Assembly: GCA_002803225.1 (NCBI GenBank)
Contig: NXFV01000593.1
Span: 1 to 11,076, forward strand
Length of the DNA: 11,076 nucleotides
Origin: Gamarada debralockiae
Lineage: Eukaryota > Ascomycota > Leotiomycetes > Helotiales > Hyphodiscaceae
Direction: 5' to 3'
Below, piece after piece: positions 1 through 7,472 of the stretch. A program made the translations under genes and the position numbers. Within the stretch, counting starts at the first letter, position 1. Every line of letters begins with the position of its first letter. Under the pieces are notes generated by a model. That model worked only from the letters and a program-made list of their open reading frames with translations. It did not search any database and was not told where the DNA came from.

Positions 1-9
1 TTAAGACTG

Positions 10-73
10 CTCCTCCCCCTCCCTCCTCCTCCCCCTCCCTCCTCCTCCCCCTCCCTCCTCCTCCCCCTCCCTC
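10..73. repeat. 16-bp polypyrimidine tandem repeat, 4 perfect copies
   Basis: Four identical copies of CTCCTCCCCCTCCCTC run without interruption, followed by a degenerate CTCTTCTC. The + strand is pure pyrimidine, so the - strand is pure purine with several GGG and GGGGG runs that could form a G-quadruplex or a triplex. It precedes the recognisable part of LINE ORF1, and the ORF1 frame stays open through it because the unit lacks stops. It may therefore be 5' UTR or a low-complexity N-terminal coding part. Confidence 0.9.
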
Positions 74-840
74 CTCTTCTCAAACTCGAACATTTGCCCA
101 AGTGGCTACAACAAACCCTGCCCCCCAGACGACTACAGGCAGTAGCCGCTATCTGGAGAGGACTAAAACAAAGCCTACTCCACGGCCTAATACTCGACTT
201 TTTGTCCGTATTAGCACATTCCACCGCGCACGCCAAACAGGAGCATACGCCCTTCTTCTAGCTCTTACAAAAGGGCTAAGAGCAAAAGCTTATCTTCTTA
301 AGGAAGTCCAAGCCACAAAGACAGGCTTCGCACTTTGCACAGACTCAATCGAGGATCTTGAGTCCTTATTTGAATACGCCGACGAGATAGCACGTGCAAT
401 TGGAGAATACAAGATTGAAAAATAGTCGAGATGGACAATATACCGACTTGATAATATCCCGAGGACAATCGGGACCCTTACGGAGACTAGTACTATTGAT
501 CCAGAGCTCCTCGCAGAGGTAATTATAAATGCTACAGGCCAAATGCTAGTCCGTGTAGTCCAGACCACATAAAGTATTCAAAACAACCTTCCAAATACAT
601 GCTGGTTTGTTAGCTTTAACTCGGAGTCCTATACTCTACTAGACAAGACATTACGGATCCTTGGCGTACGAGCGATTGCTTTGCCAGTTATCCACAAGCC
701 AAAAATCATCCAGTGCACGAGATGCTTCTAGTGGCATAACGCCTGCACTTGCTCCCGGGCAGAACGCTGCCGTATATGCGGCTCGAACAACCACACTGAG
801 AGCGGCTATACTACGCGGTGCACAGCCGCGAAGCCTTACT

Positions 841-845
841 CCTAT
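841..845. repeat. Target-site duplication CCTAT, left copy
   Basis: CCTAT directly precedes the TGTAACA terminus of the solo LTR and is repeated exactly after the other end at 1259-1263. A 5-bp duplication is the size expected of LTR-retrotransposon integrases. Confidence 0.88.
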
Positions 846-1067
846 TGTAACAGCTACTGGTAGCTAGAGGGCAACAGGAGGGATCACAATATATCAGAGA
901 AGTAGCAATAGGGGAAGGGAGACAATAGTGATTGTATTGAAAAGAGGTGCCTAGTACTAGTGCGCTTGTATGATATGAACTCAAGCTTGCCCTCCCAAAG
1001 TAGGGTTAATAGGCCCTACTTATCCTTCACTCCTGGCTCTTGCCTTCACATGCTAGCTGTACTGCTG

Positions 1068-1127
1068 CTGACTCTGCAACTGACTGTACACTGACTAACT
1101 ACGGACTAATCGCTGACTGTCCTGACT
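1068..1127. repeat. CTGACT motif cluster inside the LTR
   Basis: CTGACT occurs at 1068, 1080, 1091, 1113 and 1122, spaced by 9-22 bp. These may be degenerate tandem units or repeated factor-binding sites in the LTR. The function is unknown. Confidence 0.6.
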
Positions 1128-1167
1128 GTGCATATATGCTGAGCGTAGCTCAGGTAATAGTTGCCAT

Positions 1168-1227
1168 ATGAAATCGCCCGTGAAATCGCCCGTGAAATCG
1201 CCCGTGAAATCGCCCGTGAAATCGCCT
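1168..1227. repeat. 12-bp minisatellite, 5 copies, in the LTR
   Basis: Five consecutive units of GTGAAATCGCCC. The first begins A instead of G and the last ends CCT instead of CCC. Because 12 is a multiple of three, one frame reads as a repeated Lys-Ser-Pro-Val peptide. The repeat lies wholly inside the LTR, however, and the downstream part of that frame is the LINE ORF1, so the peptide repeat is a noncoding by-product. Confidence 0.9.
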
Positions 1228-1258
1228 GTGTACCTTCAGGAGCTAGGCTCTTGTTACA

Positions 1259-1263
1259 CCTAT
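1259..1263. repeat. Target-site duplication CCTAT, right copy
   Basis: Exact repeat of 841-845 directly after the TGTTACA terminus. The ORF1 frame resumes at 1264. Confidence 0.88.
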
Positions 1264-1620
1264 CCTCCCAGATGTATGTATTGTGGGGGTCTACACCTAG
1301 CGGACGACCGTAACTACCTCCTCCGGCCTACTTATAAAGACCCGAAGTCGTAACCAGAACGTATAGCTATTCTAGCTACTACGAAAGCCTCCTATAAGAG
1401 AGCCTGGGCAATTGCTAGCTGTTCACATAAGGCCACGGATACACATATAGAGGTTGAGTCTCCGTCTACCCTAACAACTCCCACTCGGGCCCGTAGCCTA
1501 AGTATTCCCGTCTCTAGTCCTACTACTCGGTGCCGGCCAGGATCTAGTAACCGCTTTACTCCTCTCGCGGGTCTCACGGACCGCCTACAGGCTGCAAGGG
1601 GAGGAAGCCTCAGCCGCTAA

Positions 1621-1988
1621 GGCCCGTAACCTTTTTCTTATGTTTAATTCCCTTTGTTTGTTTTTGCTTTTATAACCTCTTTTAGGCGGCAGTCGCGGAC
1701 ATAGGGGAATAAGGATCATAGGACTAGGGAGATCCAACTACAAACTAGGAGGGTAGTGACTTGCGTTCCCCGAGAGGCTAACTTACTAGACTTAGCAATC
1801 ATATAAACCCTACTATAGTCTCCTTTTTGTTTCCCTACATAGGGTTTTTGTTTTAAGGGGCTATTTGTACGTAGCTTTAATCAGCTTAGATAGACACCCA
1901 GGGGCCTTCCCTCCCTGGCGTCCTTTGCCCCTTAGGGGCTCCTAGGACACGTGACAAGTTCCGCGTGCTCCGCACGGACGTTAAATAG
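1621..1988 (+). other. Probable LINE 3' untranslated segment
   Basis: This segment lies between the ORF1 stop and the (AC)n tail and has no credible ORF. It is T-rich at first (around 1630-1682). Near its 3' end it holds two hairpins: CCAGGG (1898-1903) pairing with CCCTGG (1913-1918), and GCCCC-TTA-GGGGC (1927-1939). Such stem-loops close to the tail are typical of LINE 3' ends read by their reverse transcriptase. The alternative is that part of it is the ORF1-ORF2 spacer fused to the 3' UTR by an internal deletion. No RT or endonuclease motif was found. Confidence 0.5.
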
Positions 1989-2008
1989 ACACACACACAC
2001 ACACACAC
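1989..2008. repeat. (AC)10 microsatellite, probable LINE 3' tail
   Basis: Ten uninterrupted AC units directly follow TTAAATAG. Short simple repeats commonly terminate non-LTR elements, and sequence character changes after this point, so I take it as the LINE end. An independent microsatellite is possible. Confidence 0.8.
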
Positions 2009-2157
2009 TTCTTCAAGTTCCTGGAGGCCAGTGCACATAATGCAATCCGACAATATATCAACGAGGATTTCTTCGCAGTACGGGTACCAAAGGGTGGGAC
2101 ATCTCTATTCTTAATATTCTTTCACTAAACAATACTCAGACCCTGTTTTCTTCTTAC

Positions 2158-2229
2158 ATCATACTCAGCTGGACCGTATATGGTGGATATGGCAGCAAGC
2201 TGATCCGGAGCGTCGGCATACGAATTCAT
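2158..2229 (-). other. Candidate first exon of an unidentified gene
   Basis: On the minus strand an ATG at 2229 opens 24 codons containing YADAPDQLAAISTIYGP, ending directly before a GTAAGA donor at 2157. The phrase resembles N-termini I associate loosely with fungal membrane-protein families, but I cannot name one and see no certain second exon. If real, the gene would run toward the LINE tail at 2008 and may have been truncated by that insertion. It may equally be chance. Confidence 0.22.
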
Positions 2230-3039
2230 TGGACCGAAGGATGATTTCCGTCATAATCGAAGCAGCAATTCTTCTCTTTAAGATATGCTTTATGCAGGCG
2301 CTCTTGGAGAGGATATTAGGGTCAAAAATATATACGCGTAGATACTGCGCTGCTTTGTTACACTTACTAAAGAAGTCAGAGCGACCAGGACAAATTGGTG
2401 CCTCGGTTGGAAGGTGGGGAGTGCCGGGTAAATCAAATTCATAACAAGTTCTCTGGCCTTCGTGTTGATCTCTGCTTCTGCTCCTACATCCTTCCACGAT
2501 TGGTATTCTTTTTGAATCTCATTGCATCATTTGAGCAGCCGATTTGGTTCAATCGTAGTGGTTGATTGGATCTTTGGAGCGGAGTCTTCAGGAAATGTTT
2601 GTACTGACAGCCAACCCCGCATTCTTGACCCCCAACTTGACCTGCCCGAACCACAAAGTTCAGTACATCATGGCCCACACAACTTCAGCACAGAGTGGAT
2701 TTTCTTACTATGTCCATTTTCAAGGACTTTGGCACACCCTCGAACTTTGCATTTTGGCCGCCAACTTCAACGCTCTGCTCGGCCTTGTGGCCAGTAATGC
2801 TTGGGTGGTTGGCGCGATCAGTGGCCTATAAGCTTTAGCGACTAAGTTTTAGCGACTCGTGGCCTAAGCCCCTGAACCCCCTGAAATTCATTGAGAGCAA
2901 GCATTCTTACCTCAGGTACACTATGACTTTTCCGTTGTTTTTGCGCGCACTTACATGCATGATAGAACTTTGGTTGATTAAAACCTCTAGATAACTTAGT
3001 TGAGAGTCAAGATGGCTCTAACGTCATTTTAAGGGCCGT

Positions 3040-3090
3040 CTTGAAGCTGAAGGCGGGTGAGGTCTTGGCTCTTGGCGCCGTAGCTTCAAG
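3040..3090. repeat. 9-bp inverted repeat upstream of the transcription factor
   Basis: CTTGAAGCT at 3040-3048 and AGCTTCAAG at 3082-3090 are exact reverse complements separated by 33 bp, both preceded by GCCGT. The repeat lies about 160-210 bp upstream of the start codon at 3253. It could be a regulatory site or chance. Confidence 0.4.
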
Positions 3091-3221
3091 TGGCATAAAT
3101 CCGAAGGGCTGCATCTGGCATTTCCGTCTTTCCTCTAGCCACAGCCTCACCTGAGACAAAGAGCACATTCCTCCTTTAGGCTACATTAATTTATCAAAAG
3201 ACATTGCCATCTCAAACTATC

Positions 3222-3278
3222 ATGGCATTCTCGCCACTTGGGATCCGAAATCATGCAATTCCAGCCTCAGAACGATAG
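3222..3278 (+). promoter_or_regulatory. Short upstream ORF overlapping the transcription-factor start
   Basis: ATG at 3222 opens an 18-codon reading frame that stops with TAG at 3276-3278. It is in a different frame from the main start at 3253 and runs past it. A ribosome using it would miss the main start, so it could lower translation if it is within the mRNA. The transcription start is unknown. Confidence 0.4.
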
Positions 3279-5204
3279 AGGGAAGAAGGTATCTAAAGGT
3301 CGTCTGCACTTAATCACTTCATGCACTGAGTGTCACAAGAGGAAGCAAAAGGTGTGCTGGGGTCGAAAGGGAACCTAAATTGAGGTTAATACAGAAATTA
3401 GTGTGACCAAGAGCAGCCATGCAGACACTGCGGGCGGAGATTTCCTCCGCCGGCTTGTATATACCCGGCCAGGTAAGTTGATCATATGTATTTGGGAATT
3501 GTTCTTCTCAATCTCACACAAAGAAGAGAGATCGCAGCGTTGCAACGACAAGATTCCAGCACTTCACAGCCTCAAGCAGGCGAGCGAATACCAATTCAAC
3601 ATGTCCCAGACCTGAACAGCGATCTTGGGAGAGACCTCGTCATTCATCTGCAAAGTGATGCCCAGCGATCGCAGCCTGCAGATGATCTCCTCGAGCCTAT
3701 GGATGTTGTAGATGTAGGAACTGCCTACCAGAAACTTCTGAGTTTGATGCTCTCTTCTCCGTTCAGATTAATCGACACAGAGCCAGATTTAAATCAAGAT
3801 AGTTACCAAAGCTCGGACCCCACCTCACAGGAAGATTTTCGACATTACGCCGAGAAGTTCAAATGGGAACTTTGGCAATCAACGAACGGAGGGATCTCAA
3901 AGGCGTGTTTTGGAATCTCGTCAGTTGAACCATTGCACTACTTGCCTATCAAGCCAACAGTTTTGAATGGCGAGTTGCTTCAAATTTGTGAGAATTTCTG
4001 TCTTTCAACATCCATAGTCAAGATGCAATGCTGACATTGCGGGCAGTCGTAAGAATTCTCACCAAATTCGTCGTCTCAATCGATGGAAATCCATCACCCA
4101 ATTTCTACAACGACGAATGGGTTCCATGGTCAATCAAAACTCCCATGTTGGCCCAAATAGCAATTTACACAGCTTCATGCTATCAGTCTGAAGCTCGCAA
4201 AATTCCAGTAGGGAAGTCACCTATCGCGCTTCGCCATAAGCTGAAGTCAATATCGCTACTCAATGAGATGCTCCGGGACCCCGAACAATCGACATCAGAT
4301 GAAGCGATTGCATTTGTGGCTTATTTGACTACTAATGAATGGTACTGGGGGTTTCGGCAGAATTTTCTAGCTCACAAGAGTGGACTGAAGGAGATGGTGA
4401 GGCTGAGGGGGGGAATTGAGGCGTTGGAGAACAAATTTTTGAGGAAGACAGTTTGCTGTAAGTTCGTTCATCTGAATAGAAAGTATCAGCATTGACAGAT
4501 CCGTCAGTTGCGACTACCACATTGCTTGCTCCTTTGACATCGAACCATCTTTCAACAACAGAATTACATCTTCGACCTCGCATTCAAATTTTCAACGAGA
4601 CTCATTAAACATGAGTACACCTTTACTCCAGTCAGAAAGAAGCTTTACATATCATGCCGAAGATATCGGCATTATAGCGCAGACAGCCAGCATCTTGGAC
4701 GATATGCGCTTCTTGCTACAGGCAGTAATTATCCAGACCGATCTCGATCAAGGAAGCATCGATTCCAAAGACCAACAAAAATTCATCACGACAGCAACCT
4801 GGATACGCGATCGTAGTGTTTTGCTTCCAGGAAGAAACGGGAATCACTCACTCCAAGCCGATGATTTTATCTACCAAAGCTGTCGAAAAGCCGCCTTAAT
4901 CTACTGCAAAGCGATCCTCGACCACACTCCCCTGTCACAAGCATGCACTCTGCAAGATCTGAATCAACTTTGGATGAGCATGTGGCGTGTTACTCTTTCA
5001 CAGTGGAAGAAAATTCCGGGGATCTTCATTTGGATTTTGTTATCTGCGAACCAAGCAGCGCAAGATACCGCTCATGGGAGGTTACTGAAAAGCGTGTTGA
5101 AAAGTGCGTGTTTTTACATCTCACTTGAGAACTGGCAGGTCGTGGATGGGATGTTGGGAGCGTTCGTCAAACTTCAGAGATGGCTGAGGCAAAGGACCAT
5201 CTAG
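3253..5204 (+). CDS. Zn(II)2Cys6 fungal transcription factor, 5 exons, possible frameshift
   Basis: This is a nuclear, sequence-specific DNA-binding regulator. Exons are 3253-3351, 3402-3472, 3524 (or 3527)-3987, 4047 to about 4457/4461, and 4499 or 4508 to 5204. The zinc cluster is canonical only after splicing the 50-bp intron 3352-3401: Cys 24, 27, 34, 40, 43 and 52 (CX2CX6CX5CX2CX8C) with basic HKRKQK between. Intron 2 starts GTAAGT. Intron 3 (3988-4046) has GTGAGA, a CTGAC branch site and CAG. The long C-terminal part, with NFYNDEWVPW, EMVRLRGGIEAL and LQDLNQLWMSMWR, matches the fungal-specific transcription-factor domain (Fungal_trans_2-like) I know from such proteins. The strong GTAAGT donor at 4458 leaves the next exon one base out of frame. 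A weak GTTCGT donor at 4462 would keep 581-584 codons open; otherwise a one-base deletion near 4508 breaks the gene. The target genes are unknown. Confidence 0.85.
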
Positions 5205-5313
5205 GAGCAGAGTGTTAAACAACTGGACCCTCGCTATACAGATGATCAATAAGAGACGACCAATGTTTCATCAAATCATGGAAATCAATTCGTTTCTCTA
5301 TGATCACTTAACC

Positions 5314-6766
5314 TCATTTCGGCTTCCTTCCATATACAATATATACTTCAGCATACGCGTGGATTCTCCTATCCTTAAGGTCATTCCTCACGCCTGCCAG
5401 CAACACCTCAATTCTCTCCGTCGACCAACCCAACACCCTCGTGAAAAGCGCCATACTCATCGCATTCAGCCCATCCAGCAAATTCTGCTGGCACCAAGCC
5501 GCCTGCAACTTCTGCTTCTCGCCTCTCACCCACGAATTCGTGCCCCAATAATACCTCTTCTCAACAATATCAACAAACCCCGCTTCCTTCATATACGAGC
5601 CCCAGTTCACAGAGTCGCTCAGGTTCCGACCGATGGTTTTGAGCGCGCCGATGATGAGCGTTTGCCATTCGTCCAAGGATGTACCGTTAAGAGTGCCGTC
5701 GTCGCTGCGCATTGGCATGCATGGGTCTTGGAGCTCGAAGTAACCGCCTGGTGCAAGGGCGTCAAAGACGGAGTTTACGATAAAGCGGTTGTTTTTGAAG
5801 CAGCTGAGCAGCGCACGGCCGTGGATGAAGTCGAATTTTTGGGAGAAGATCCATTCGTCTTCTGCATCATCGATTTCGAAGCGGCAGTTGGGAGGGACAC
5901 TGTATTTGTGAGACTGGAGTTGACGTGAAGTGAAGTGGTGGTGTAGGGTACATACTGGGTCGGCTGGATGGGACTGAGATCGGTACCGAGGACACTGCTT
6001 CCGGGGTATTCTTGGGCTGGACAACTTAGCTTAATTTCACGTTACTTGATATGGAAGGAGTGGGTTACCAAATTCAATGGCCCAAATGCCTGTCCCTGTT
6101 GCGATATCGAGGACGTTTTGTGGATCGGAAAGAGGCGCTAGGCATAATTTATCATCCATTGTCATTCTGAACAAATGGTGTTGCAGATCTAAGAGGCATT
6201 AGCATTTCCCGAGTGTTTGAATAGTGTGAAAGTCTTGGCTTACCCAATCTGGCTTGCTCATCTTCGTCGTTGGGCATCACATATTCTGTTCGAGTCAATT
6301 CACGCTCACTTTTGGAACCATTCAACTCACTTCCTTCATTATAAGCGTGATACGTTCGCCCATTCTCTTCGATATACTGGTAGATACTCGATCGAAGTGA
6401 GACTGTGGAGCTCCTGCATCAATCAGAAAGAGGACAGTAGTGATGGTGTGTCGGGGCTCACGCGACTGAAGAGCCGATAGCCGAGTCGGCGTCGAAGTGG
6501 TCCTGAGACTTTGTTAGCTACAGTCGTTCACCATTGTAGCTGAATAGACTTACATCTGCGCTTGATGCTACTTCAAGATCCGAAGGGAAAGTATGGACAG
6601 GGGCTGAAGTAGGATTCGACATCTCGGGCTGTGAGGACGTCGATGGACCACCTTCGGAAGTAGAGGAAATGACTACGTCCGACTCGCTTTCATTTTTATC
6701 AACTTCGGTTTTGTTATTCTCTTTCGAACTTGGATTATCTTCCGGGGTATCCATGGCGCTGGACAT
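5314..6766 (-). CDS. LaeA/UMTA-like SAM-dependent methyltransferase, 6 exons, 396 aa
   Basis: Exons on the minus strand are 6766-6554, 6502-6462, 6413-6244, 6188-6069, 6016-5956 and 5899-5314. The five introns are 48-56 bp, several with GTAAGT-, GTGAGC- or GTATGT-type donors, and GCTAAC and CTAAT branch sites are visible. They sum to 1191 bp with no internal stop. The SAM-binding motif I is DIATGTGIW (169-177), followed by the acidic strand end VLGTDLSPIQP (190-200), then EIDDAEDEW (210-218), FDFIHGRAL (224-232) and APGGYFELQD (251-260). The first 70 or so residues are Ser/Glu-rich and probably disordered, then comes ENGRTYHAY, typical of this family. LaeA relatives act in the nucleus on secondary metabolism and development, but many paralogues have unknown substrates, and this need not be LaeA itself. 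The first ATG could instead be 6754. The gene is convergent with the zinc-cluster gene, stops 109 bp apart. Confidence 0.92.
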
Positions 6767-7358
6767 GGGGTGGAAGGTGATGCTGAAGCTATGCGGCCAA
6801 AAGAGGTTCGGGGATTGAACCGATTGGTGGATGATCCCAACTCTAAAGCCGTGAATCACTGGATAGGGGCTCTCAACGCGATCGTCTTGACTGAGCACTC
6901 ACACTGTGAATGGTCGTCGTGTGAATGGCAACTATACTAAACGATCGCATTTCATGATACTGCAAAAGCAAACAGATGAGGTTAAGATGAAAAAAGCAGA
7001 CGTGGCACGAAAGAGTGGGCTGTTTCCCGATTTGGGAGGTGCCGAATCCACTTCAGCCGGTTCGTCCATAGGGTCACCAGACTCTCTACGGAGGAACTTT
7101 GCAAAACTCTTCGATAACGGAGATGTCTTATAAAAGAAACTCATCATTAGAATAGACTTCACATCAATTTGTGTCACAAGTGATGTGGTGCAAATTATGA
7201 TTGTGAATCACGTGAACGGGAATAGTGGGGTAATTGCTCTGTGTCGACATTTTCTCATTCGCTCAGCTCGTTAATTTCATTTTAGACTCAATGAAGACTA
7301 GGGTTCAACATCAGAAGCCTTCGCCCTGAAGGGTATGATGCAAACAATCCGCTGCTAC
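6767..7358. promoter_or_regulatory. Upstream region of the methyltransferase gene, no confirmed gene
   Basis: This stretch lies 5' of the methyltransferase start. On the minus strand a CCAAT box occurs at 6827-6823, about 60 bp upstream of the ATG, and a palindromic CACGTG (E-box, bHLH-type site) is at 7209-7214. Open frames at 6906-7133 (+) and 6932-7177 (-) overlap each other and have no recognisable domain. TATAAAAG on the + strand at 7129-7136 has no clear gene behind it. Promoter assignment is positional inference. Confidence 0.4.
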
Positions 7359-7472
7359 CTTGTGCTTGTCAAGGTTATCAAATCTCTCTTTTTGCTTCTT
7401 CCAGTCTGCGTCGTGATGAAAGTCTTCCCTGTCGTGCAACTCGATCGATTCCAAAGCCGTAGCCTCAGACAT
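7359..7472 (-). other. Candidate exon encoding a 38-residue charged peptide
   Basis: On the minus strand an ATG at 7472, with an in-frame stop just upstream, opens 38 codons of very hydrophilic sequence (for example ELHDREDFHHDADWKKQKER), ending at AAG before a GTAGCA donor at 7358. Read through, the frame stops after 53 residues. The composition looks like a genuine soluble N-terminus, but I recognise no family and find no convincing next exon between here and 6900. It could be a gene remnant, a short ORF or chance. Confidence 0.3.

Larger units (their letters stand above)
846..1258. mobile_element. Solo LTR (413 bp) nested in LINE ORF1
   Basis: The element begins TGTAACA and ends TGTTACA, a 7-bp inverted terminus with the TG...CA ends of LTRs, and is flanked by the 5-bp direct repeat CCTAT. 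It splits the LINE ORF1 between codons that join in frame when it is omitted. There is no internal gag or pol sequence, so this is a solo LTR left by recombination between two LTRs. Internal features are a 7-bp stem-loop (AGTAGGG at 999-1005 with CCCTACT at 1014-1020), a cluster of CTGACT motifs, an AT-rich CATATATG near 1131, and a 12-bp tandem repeat near the right end. Copia versus gypsy origin and orientation cannot be told from this copy alone. Confidence 0.88.
102..1620 (+). pseudogene. LINE ORF1 (gag-like zinc-knuckle protein), disrupted
   Basis: One continuous frame, 102-845 resuming at 1264-1620, encodes a Tad1-type ORF1 protein that would package the element RNA. The N-terminal half carries a conserved block (LLKEVQATKTGFALC around codons 66-80). 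Three zinc knuckles follow: CX2CX3HX4C beginning with CTRCF, a second beginning with CRICG, and a third beginning with CMYCG. The frame is broken by TAG at 423, TAA at 570, TAG at 729 and TAA at 1351, and by the LTR insertion at 846-1258. Omitting the LTR plus one CCTAT copy rejoins the frame exactly (744 + 357 bp) and reaches the natural stop at 1618. The last cysteine of the third knuckle is a tyrosine codon (TAC). Position 102 is a GTG, not an ATG, and the frame is open back to base 3, so the true start is probably upstream of the window. Confidence 0.85.
1..2008 (+). mobile_element. Tad1-like LINE (non-LTR retrotransposon) remnant, ORF2 missing
   Basis: The stretch contains a recognisable but broken LINE ORF1 followed by a T-rich, hairpin-bearing noncoding segment and a terminal (AC)10 tract. 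This matches the tail end of a non-LTR element inserted in + orientation. The 5' end lies outside the window, since the ORF1 frame is open to the first bases, so no LINE target-site duplication can be tested. I see no endonuclease or reverse-transcriptase motifs between the ORF1 stop at 1618 and the tail. ORF2, normally several kb, has therefore been deleted, or this is a non-autonomous derivative. A solo LTR is nested inside. Assignment to the Tad1 clade rests on recalled similarity of the ORF1 protein, including the knuckle pattern, not on a search. The 3' boundary at 2008 is inferred from the dinucleotide tail. Confidence 0.75.
2009..3221. other. Intergenic region without a confirmed gene
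   Basis: The base composition is ordinary. Open frames exist on both strands (for example 2562-2831 on + and 2165-2497 on -), but none has a recognisable domain. Short stretches look coding-like on one strand or the other next to the LINE tail, which would fit an old gene interrupted by the LINE; this is not demonstrable here. A small direct repeat TTTAGCGACT is present at 2834-2843 and 2848-2857. The last few hundred bases are the upstream region of the transcription-factor gene. Confidence 0.5.

Noticed and set aside
661..867. A small + strand ORF of 68 codons and the minus ORFs at 290-568 and 1392-1577
   Set aside because: They are out-of-frame or antisense shadows of LINE ORF1, whose own frame shows zinc knuckles.
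1168..1227. CRISPR-like or direct-repeat array
   Set aside because: The 12-bp units are contiguous with no spacers, and the host is eukaryotic; this is a minisatellite in an LTR.
2562..2831. An 89-codon + strand ORF with a hydrophobic C-terminal part, considered as a small membrane protein
   Set aside because: The minus strand of the same bases also reads open in part, and no start context, homology or introns support a gene.
4028..4495. A separate 155-aa gene starting at the ATG at 4028
   Set aside because: The first 19 bases fall in the 59-bp intron 3988-4046, whose CTGAC branch site is at 4031. The rest is exon 4 of the zinc-cluster gene plus intron read-through at the end.
4611..5204. 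A separate 197-aa gene starting at the ATG at 4611
   Set aside because: The same frame is open upstream to about 4482 and encodes the expected continuation of the transcription-factor domain, so this ATG is internal.
5212..5928. A 238-codon + strand open frame, the longest in the window
   Set aside because: It lies antisense to the methyltransferase last exon, whose frame carries conserved family motifs. Its own translation has no domain and is low-complexity in character.
6217..6480. An 87-codon + strand ORF
   Set aside because: It is antisense to methyltransferase exons 2-4 and their introns, and no domain is visible.
7129..7136. TATAAAAG as a core promoter
   Set aside because: No credible + strand gene starts a suitable distance downstream, and such a motif is expected by chance.
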